Shown here piece after piece: positions 59,180 to 64,000 of a stretch of 64,000 bases of DNA. Below the pieces are notes generated by a model. The model saw only the letters and a program-made list of their open reading frames with translations, was not told where the DNA came from and ran no database searches. The translations under genes and the position numbers were made by a program. The first letter of the stretch is position 1, and each line of letters starts with the position of its first letter. Location: positions 124,001-188,000 of the forward strand of contig CAIYLG010000015.1 of assembly GCA_903927025.1 (NCBI GenBank), written 5' to 3'. This DNA comes from an uncultured Armatimonadota bacterium (GTDB lineage: Bacteria > Armatimonadota > Fimbriimonadia > Fimbriimonadales > Fimbriimonadaceae).

Positions 59180-61423
59180 ATGAGCGATGCACCAAATGCG
59201 CTGTGGTTGCCGGGAAAACCCAAGCCCGATACGCATGTAGCCTTTAGAGGACTGGTCCAATCCTCCACAGAGGGTAAGTCCGAAATTGAAATACTGTCGT
59301 CCTGCCCGTTCCAGCTGTGGCTGAACGGCATCCTGATCGGTGAGGGGCCAATACGGTGGGCAAACTCCCATCCTGAGTCACAGATATTTCAGGCATCGTT
59401 GCGCGCTGGGGCCAACATCATCGCCATTCACGCTCACTATGAGGGTGTAGACACCCGGATGATGCCTTCGATGCCCCCCTTTATTCGGTGTGGCGTCCAC
59501 GAAGCTCCGGTCATTTGGAGGTGCTTACACCTTAGGGCATTCAGCTCCCAAGTTAAGAGAATCAATCCACAATTCGGATGGATCGATTGGTGCGACACAC
59601 ACGAGATACCTTTGGGTTGGCATCAACTCGACTTCGATGATAAAACTTGGGAATCCCCTTCTGAGGTTGTTTCGGCACCCGTCAGCCTTCAAGCAACAGA
59701 TATCGAAGTCCCCATCAACCGGATCCAGCAGTTGAAGGCATCCGCCCACGGCACCTTCACGGAATCGTTTGGTTACGACGCCGACGACCCAAATGCGCAG
59801 TTTTTCCTGCGTGATTTGGAGGCTCATCATGGATCTCCACAGGGTGTTTGGCGTCGCTACGATTTAGGGGTTGTTAAACTTGGCAGACCAAGGTTCGTCC
59901 TCAATCTCCCGTCGGGCGCCATCGTCGAGTTCGCCCTGTCAGAATCCCTGTCGCAAGGAAAGGTCTCCCCATGGATCACCTTGAGTGCCGGACCAAGCTG
60001 CAACCTCTCAAGATTCGTTGCACGCGGAGGACCCCAGGAGTTTGAGCCATTCACAGCTACGGCGGGCCGCTACATGGAAATCCACGTTCGAGCGGACCCG
60101 AACCAGGTTCGGTTCGCTGCAGAGTCATTTCGGATTAGGTCCTACCACGGAGACGCCGTAGGCTCATTCGCGGCGAGCGATCCGCGACTCACCCACATCT
60201 GGGCAGTTGGTGTGGACACATACCGCGCATGTAGTGAAGACTCCGTGATCGACAATCCCACCAGAGAGCGTGGCGAGTGGATTGGAGACTCACTCACGGT
60301 GGGCTTGGAAAACGCGGCATCCGCATTCACGGACCTCAGACTATTCAACCGAGCTCTCCACCAAGCGGCCCAATGCGCCCGCGAAGACGGCCTCGTAGCT
60401 GGACTGTGTCCGGGAACAGTCAGTTATCTGTCCACCTATGCCTGCCACTGGACATCTGCGGCCTGGCGACTTTATGAGATGACGGGCGACCGCCCAGCTT
60501 TAGAATCACTCCACAGGGCGATGGAGCGAAACATGCAGGCTTTCTCATTAAAACTTACTGATAAGGGACTCACAGGCGATCTGGGATGGGCCTTTATCGA
60601 CTGGGGCTACGTCGGATCGCCTTCGGAATCGGAAATGGGTCTGAACCTCATCTGGACCACGGCGCTGAAAAGCGCCATCAGGTGGTGTCAGGCGCTAGAT
60701 AAACCCAGAGACCATCATGAGGCGAATCTTGCGAGGATCACTTCGATCATTCAAACTCACATATCCCAAGCCTTTCAAACCAAAGACCCGTGGGCATTTC
60801 TAGGCCTCCAGCGCGCGGTACTTGCCCTTCGAGAAGACCTCATCCCAAAGGAAAGACTGTCGGAATGTATTGCATTCATCAAACGTCACTATCACTCCTG
60901 CTTTCCCAATGATCCATTTGGACCCAACCTCGCAAATCCCGAAACTGCCCAGCCAAGGCTAATCACCCCTTTCTTCAGCCACTTTGCCCTCTCCGAGCTA
61001 TGGAAGCATCACGAAGGTGACTTCGTCTTGGACCAGTACCGAACGTGCTGGGGTTGGGCGCTCGATCTAGGGTTGACAACGTGGCCGGAGGTCTTCGATC
61101 TTAGGTGGTCACACTGCCACCAATGGTCCGGCTGTCCCACATGGCAGCTCTCCCGATACGTTCTTGGAATTTCAGTGCGTCAAGATTTGGGCTCGCGCAC
61201 CGTAGAATTTGACCCTTCTCCGTGCGCACTCCATAACGCCAACGGATTCGTCCCTATACCTGGGTCAGACCATCCAATCAGAGTCATCTTCGAGCGCCGA
61301 AGTCGAGACTGCTCGTGGTTGCTTGAGTCCAAATCACCGTTCGATGTCATCGAGAACGGGAAGCGATTGAAGGGTGTCACTTCTTTCAGCACCACCCGCC
61401 CTCACGGGACGTCAAGCGGCTAG
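59180..61423 (+). CDS. GH78-like alpha-L-rhamnosidase family protein
   Basis: 747 residues from ATG 59180 (GTG 59165 would add five). N-terminal beta domains (about 15-320) are followed by an alpha6/alpha6 barrel. CSEDSVIDNPTRERGEWIGDS (near 350) is the family motif that carries the catalytic acid region, followed by GLCPGTVSYLSTYACHWTSAAW. The C-terminal beta domain has WPEVFDLRWSHCHQWSGCPTW and VEFDPSPCALHNANG. There is no signal peptide, so it may act on imported oligosaccharides. The rplA promoter begins at its stop codon. Confidence 0.83.
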   Translation: MSDAPNALWLPGKPKPDTHVAFRGLVQSSTEGKSEIEILSSCPFQLWLNGILIGEGPIRWANSHPESQIFQASLRAGANIIAIHAHYEGVDTRMMPSMPPFIRCGVHEAPVIWRCLHLRAFSSQVKRINPQFGWIDWCDTHEIPLGWHQLDFDDKTWESPSEVVSAPVSLQATDIEVPINRIQQLKASAHGTFTESFGYDADDPNAQFFLRDLEAHHGSPQGVWRRYDLGVVKLGRPRFVLNLPSGAIVEFALSESLSQGKVSPWITLSAGPSCNLSRFVARGGPQEFEPFTATAGRYMEIHVRADPNQVRFAAESFRIRSYHGDAVGSFAASDPRLTHIWAVGVDTYRACSEDSVIDNPTRERGEWIGDSLTVGLENAASAFTDLRLFNRALHQAAQCAREDGLVAGLCPGTVSYLSTYACHWTSAAWRLYEMTGDRPALESLHRAMERNMQAFSLKLTDKGLTGDLGWAFIDWGYVGSPSESEMGLNLIWTTALKSAIRWCQALDKPRDHHEANLARITSIIQTHISQAFQTKDPWAFLGLQRAVLALREDLIPKERLSECIAFIKRHYHSCFPNDPFGPNLANPETAQPRLITPFFSHFALSELWKHHEGDFVLDQYRTCWGWALDLGLTTWPEVFDLRWSHCHQWSGCPTWQLSRYVLGISVRQDLGSRTVEFDPSPCALHNANGFVPIPGSDHPIRVIFERRSRDCSWLLESKSPFDVIENGKRLKGVTSFSTTRPHGTSSG

Positions 61424-61436
61424 AAGCCCAAGCAGG

Positions 61437-61442
61437 TATAAT
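61437..61442 (+). promoter_or_regulatory. -10 TATAAT of rplA
   Basis: Consensus hexamer 57 nt before the proposed TTG start. No good -35. The leader contains GGAGG-A-CCTCC and GGACC/GGTCC complementarities (61460-61475) that could fold. Confidence 0.5.
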
Positions 61443-61487
61443 CCGGCTCCAATTCCGTGGGAGGACCTCCGGGTCCGCCTGCACCAC

Positions 61488-61493
61488 AGGTGA
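61488..61493 (+). promoter_or_regulatory. Shine-Dalgarno AGGTGA that fixes the rplA start
   Basis: AGGTGA is 5 nt before TTG 61499. The upstream in-frame GTG codons (61457, 61490) lack such a site, or overlap it. Confidence 0.55.
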
Positions 61494-61498
61494 TTCAA

Positions 61499-62218
61499 TT
61501 GAGACAGAACGTACGTAAGAATCCGCATTCGCCTCGCTTTGAGGCCATCGCCAAGACTATCGATAAGGACACGACGCTCGACATAGCGAGTGCGCTTGCC
61601 GAAGTCAAGAAGACCGCAACCGCCAAGTTCGTTGAGAGCGTAGATCTCGCTGTCGTGCTCGGCATTGACCCCAAGAAGGGTGATCAGAACGTTCGCGGCA
61701 TCACCAACCTTCCGTTCGGAACAGGAAAGATCCGAAAGGTTGCCGTCCTTGCCAAGGGCGATCTTGCAACTCAAGCAGAAGCAGCCGGCGCAGACACTGT
61801 TGGCGGAGATGACCTCATCGCCAAGATCCAGGGCGGCTTCCGAGACTTCGACGTTCTGCTGGCCACGGAAGAGATGGCTCCTCAGATCGGAAAGATCGGT
61901 CGAATCCTCGGCCCCAGAACTCCGAACAAGAGAAACGGCACTGTCACCAACAACGTTGGAACCGCCGTTAAGGAAATCAAGGGCGCAACCCGTGTTGAGT
62001 ACCGTGCAGATAAAGCCGGTATCGTTCACATGTCCATCGGCAAGGTGAGCTTCACCGAAGAGCAGCTTCTTGAGAACTTCAAGGCTGGCCTCGGCGCGCT
62101 CCTCAAGGCCAAGCCACCAACGGCAAAGGGCAAGTATGTGAAGAGCATCACAGTCAGTGCCACCATGGGCCCTGGTATCCCAGTAGAGACCAGCAGCGCA
62201 TCCAAGCTCGCCGGTTAA
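61499..62218 (+). CDS. rplA: 50S ribosomal protein L1
   Basis: 239 residues from TTG 61499, chosen for the AGGTGA at 5-nt spacing and a length close to the usual 229-235. Motifs VKKTATAKFVESVDLAVVLGIDPKKGDQNVRG, LPFGTGKIRKVAVLAKG and GRILGPRTPNKRNGTVTNNVG are those of L1, which builds the ribosomal L1 stalk and represses its own mRNA in many bacteria. The normal neighbours rplK (before) and rplJ-rplL (after) are absent here: a GH78-like gene precedes and msrB follows. A strong terminator follows, so it is monocistronic. Confidence 0.96.
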   Translation: MRQNVRKNPHSPRFEAIAKTIDKDTTLDIASALAEVKKTATAKFVESVDLAVVLGIDPKKGDQNVRGITNLPFGTGKIRKVAVLAKGDLATQAEAAGADTVGGDDLIAKIQGGFRDFDVLLATEEMAPQIGKIGRILGPRTPNKRNGTVTNNVGTAVKEIKGATRVEYRADKAGIVHMSIGKVSFTEEQLLENFKAGLGALLKAKPPTAKGKYVKSITVSATMGPGIPVETSSASKLAG

Positions 62219-62237
62219 TCTGTTAACCCAAAATTCC

Positions 62238-62275
62238 AAAACGGCCCCTCGGCACACGCTGAGGGGCCGTTTTTT
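62238..62275 (+). terminator. Rho-independent terminator of rplA
   Basis: A 13-bp stem (62238-62250 with 62261-62273), 10-nt loop, ending in TTTTTT. Confidence 0.92.
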
Positions 62276-62368
62276 GTTTAAAAACCGTTAAGACAGCTTT
62301 CCAAAGGCGACTCACAGGAGAATAATTCAACCAGGATAAAACCGAGCACGTACCTAGTAAGAGGACAT

Positions 62369-62872
62369 ATGAAACCTGTTGCTTCTACTCTCTTAGCAAT
62401 TTTCGCAGTGGCTTCGCTTGGATGTGCCTCGGCGGAAGCGCTCCAGCAGAAAACCGAAAGGAAAAAGTATGAGGTGACTCATACGACAGCTGAATGGAGG
62501 AAGCTCCTGCCCCCTCCCGTCTTCCGCGTACTGCGCCAGGCATTCACCGAACAGCCGTGGAGCGGCAAACTGCTGGACGTTCATGAAAAGGGAGTCTTCG
62601 TTTGCGCTGGCTGTGGTCAGAAGCTGTTCAAATCCGAAACGAAGTTCGATTCGGGTACCGGCTGGCCGAGCTTTTGGGACCCAATCACAAAGGCTTCAGT
62701 CGATGAAGTAGAAGACCTTAGCGACGGCATGGATCGCACGGAGGTGAAGTGCGCCAAATGCGGCGGTCACCTCGGCCACGTATTCAACGATGGTCCGGCA
62801 CCAACTGGGCTTCGGTTCTGTATGAATTCCTTAGCCATGAAATTTGTGCCGGATGTTCCTCCTAAGAAGTAG
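62369..62872 (+). CDS. msrB: Peptide-methionine (R)-S-oxide reductase MsrB, lipoprotein form
   Basis: 167 residues. A lipoprotein signal with lipobox ASLGC (Cys19) places it at the membrane facing the periplasm. The MsrB fold has zinc ligands Cys79/Cys82 and Cys128/Cys131, the substrate loop SGTGWPSFW, GGHLGHVFNDGP and catalytic Cys151 in LRFCMNS. It repairs oxidised methionine in exported proteins. AAGAGG lies 6 nt before the ATG. It needs a reductant outside the cytoplasm; the exported thioredoxin-TPR protein (38003-39076) is a possible donor. Confidence 0.94.
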   Translation: MKPVASTLLAIFAVASLGCASAEALQQKTERKKYEVTHTTAEWRKLLPPPVFRVLRQAFTEQPWSGKLLDVHEKGVFVCAGCGQKLFKSETKFDSGTGWPSFWDPITKASVDEVEDLSDGMDRTEVKCAKCGGHLGHVFNDGPAPTGLRFCMNSLAMKFVPDVPPKK

Positions 62873-62880
62873 CTTCGACG

Positions 62881-63270
62881 CTAAGACAGTGGGGCGAACA
62901 AGTCGATGATGTTGCCGTCTGGATCGATCACTTGGGCGTATCGCTGTCCCCAGAAAGCATCCCAAGGTTCGCTCTTGCCTGCGAATCCGTTCTCAAGAAC
63001 TTCCTGATACTTTCCATTGACAGCGGATGGACTTTCACACTGAAAAGCCAGCCCAATGCGGTGACCAATAGGATCAACCCAATCCGGATTAATCTGCTTC
63101 ATCAATTCGATCGTGTCCCACGAGATCTTGAGACCACTTGGGAGCACTGCCTCAACATGATCCTCGCCCATTTCTGGAGTGGGCACGGGAACATCCAGCA
63201 GCGCATAAAAACGCAGTGAATTCTCAATACTTGCCGTCGTCAACTCAATCACTTCCAATTTCAGTGCCAT
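62881..63270 (-). CDS. VOC (glyoxalase/bleomycin resistance-like) family protein
   Basis: 129 residues with two beta-alpha-beta-beta-beta modules: LKLEVIELTTASIENSLRFY opens the first, and RYAQVIDPDGNIIDLFAPL closes the second. VOC proteins bind a divalent metal and act on small reactive or aromatic substrates. The start lies one nucleotide after the stop of the upstream gene, so they form an operon. Convergent with msrB, 8 bp apart. The substrate cannot be inferred. Confidence 0.88.
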   Translation of the reverse strand: MALKLEVIELTTASIENSLRFYALLDVPVPTPEMGEDHVEAVLPSGLKISWDTIELMKQINPDWVDPIGHRIGLAFQCESPSAVNGKYQEVLENGFAGKSEPWDAFWGQRYAQVIDPDGNIIDLFAPLS

Positions 63271-63271
63271 C

Positions 63272-64000
63272 TCATTCTCCTATCCAAATCGCCAACCCCT
63301 CGGCCAACGTCACATTTCCAGCCTGCTGCAATGCATCCAATGCGGACGCGTAAGCCGCCGCAGGCAGACGCAAGTGCTTGCCAAGCAGCTTGACATCCAC
63401 ATAAATCGCATTGGGCAGGTATCTCACCAAGAATCCAACGAGAGCATCTTCGACACTCATGCTTAAGCTCTGGTTGACCGCATCCCGACAATGTGCTGAG
63501 ACCAAAGAGTGAGCCATGTCTTCCCCATCGCCGTCCGGGCTAAAGGTCTTACAGACCAGCAGCATCAGCTCAAGTTCTTCTAATGCCTTTAAGTAAGCGG
63601 CGCGGTCCGCTTTCCCTGTGGGGAACCCAGCGCGAGCACGAAGTTCCTTCGTTGTCAGCGTGCCGTCCGAGCCGTCAAAAGCACGCGCGAGCCGCATCGC
63701 GTTCGCAGACAGAAGGCCTTCGGAATACATCTCCTCTGGATCTCTTCGCTCCATTCCGAACCCCAGGACGAACGGAAGCATCTCCCAAGAAATCCATGTA
63801 GGTTTCTTGGCAGCCATCAGCCCGTAGAAGGCCGCATTCGTTCGCCCTAACTCCCAGCGCCAAGTGTAAACATGGCCAGCGGCGCTGTCCCATTTGGCTT
63901 CAGCCCGGGAATCTGCAAGTCCCACATAACCCCAATAAAGGTTCGGAACTTCACTCGACGCGCTGTACAGCGTGACGAAACCGTGCCGATTAATAAAGTC
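63272..64000 (-). CDS. Partial gene, possible winged-helix AlkZ-related protein
   Basis: The frame is open to the window edge (242 codons plus stop) and the true start is outside; GTG 63925 is only an internal candidate. Features: FINRHGFVTLYSASSEVPNLYWGY near the visible start, many Trp residues (TWRWELGRT, TWISWEMLP), and a helix-turn-helix-like LTTKELRARAGFPTGKADRAAYLKALEELELM. These loosely recall the AlkZ/YcaQ-related DNA glycosylase group, but I am not certain. The downstream VOC gene is in the same operon. Confidence 0.55.
   Translation of the reverse strand, partial: DFINRHGFVTLYSASSEVPNLYWGYVGLADSRAEAKWDSAAGHVYTWRWELGRTNAAFYGLMAAKKPTWISWEMLPFVLGFGMERRDPEEMYSEGLLSANAMRLARAFDGSDGTLTTKELRARAGFPTGKADRAAYLKALEELELMLLVCKTFSPDGDGEDMAHSLVSAHCRDAVNQSLSMSVEDALVGFLVRYLPNAIYVDVKLLGKHLRLPAAAYASALDALQQAGNVTLAEGLAIWIGE

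Noticed and set aside
61412-62257. 281-codon minus-strand open frame over rplA
   Set aside because: rplA on the plus strand is unmistakable, and the minus frame shows no recognisable features.

Overview
The window looks like the chromosome of a diderm, free-living heterotroph related to Armatimonadota/Fimbriimonadia. This placement is an inference from gene style: prepilins beginning with the [28 protein letters not shown]-type leader, several Tat-exported Gfo/Idh/MocA oxidoreductases, DUF1080 and ThuA-like proteins, TPR-sulfotransferases and many secreted glycoside hydrolases. No rRNA, tRNA, CRISPR array, insertion sequence or prophage was seen. Start codons are varied (ATG, GTG, TTG, possibly CTG/ATT). 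Several genes have a -10-like hexamer only 5-12 nt before the start and no Shine-Dalgarno, which suggests frequent leaderless or near-leaderless transcripts.

Layout. 1-6.6 kb: a glutamine synthetase-family gene (cut by the window edge) divergent from an APC amino-acid permease, a zincless Fpg DNA glycosylase, then a Tyr-rich prepilin, a small TTG-started lipoprotein and a TPR-sulfotransferase. 6.7-10.2 kb: a complete ribose-type sugar ABC importer (binding protein, permease, duplicated ATPase) with overlapping genes. 10.3-20.0 kb: a carbohydrate-modifying block with a ThuA-like protein, three Tat-exported Gfo/Idh/MocA oxidoreductases, ApbE, a SUMF-domain protein, a DUF1080 protein and an exported sugar isomerase/epimerase. 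It resembles an extracytoplasmic 3-keto-glycoside cleavage route and sits next to the sugar importer. 20-30.4 kb: a GH9 cellulase, an atypical SDR, a GT4 glycosyltransferase, a TIM-barrel glycoside hydrolase and an 1106-residue Asp-box propeller protein.

30.5-39.1 kb: a peptidase operon (S10 carboxypeptidase, UlaG-like lactonase-fold hydrolase, M20 peptidase), an M13 metallopeptidase, a LamG protein, and a MarR regulator divergent from an exported thioredoxin-TPR protein. 39.1-44.4 kb: a long AT-rich intergenic region with inverted repeats, then a tight three-gene operon of a split zinc-ribbon membrane protein, a BcsB-like exported protein and an NfrB-like membrane glycosyltransferase carrying C-terminal HEAT-like repeats. 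This is a candidate uncharacterised exopolysaccharide machine. 44.4-50.7 kb: a propeller lactonase, a six-repeat surface protein, and a second TPR-sulfotransferase / prepilin / TTG-lipoprotein set. 50.8-64 kb: GH5, GH51 and GH78-like hydrolases, a UshA-like nucleotidase, a DinB-fold protein with a promoter-operator, an M55 aminopeptidase, a YHYH protein, a solitary rplA, a lipoprotein MsrB, a VOC protein and a partial gene running off the end.

Three ensembles deserve most attention: the prepilin + lipoprotein + TPR-sulfotransferase set found twice, the BcsB-like/NfrB-like glycan operon, and the exported oxidative glycoside-processing cluster. All functional statements come from reading motifs by eye; no database search was run.
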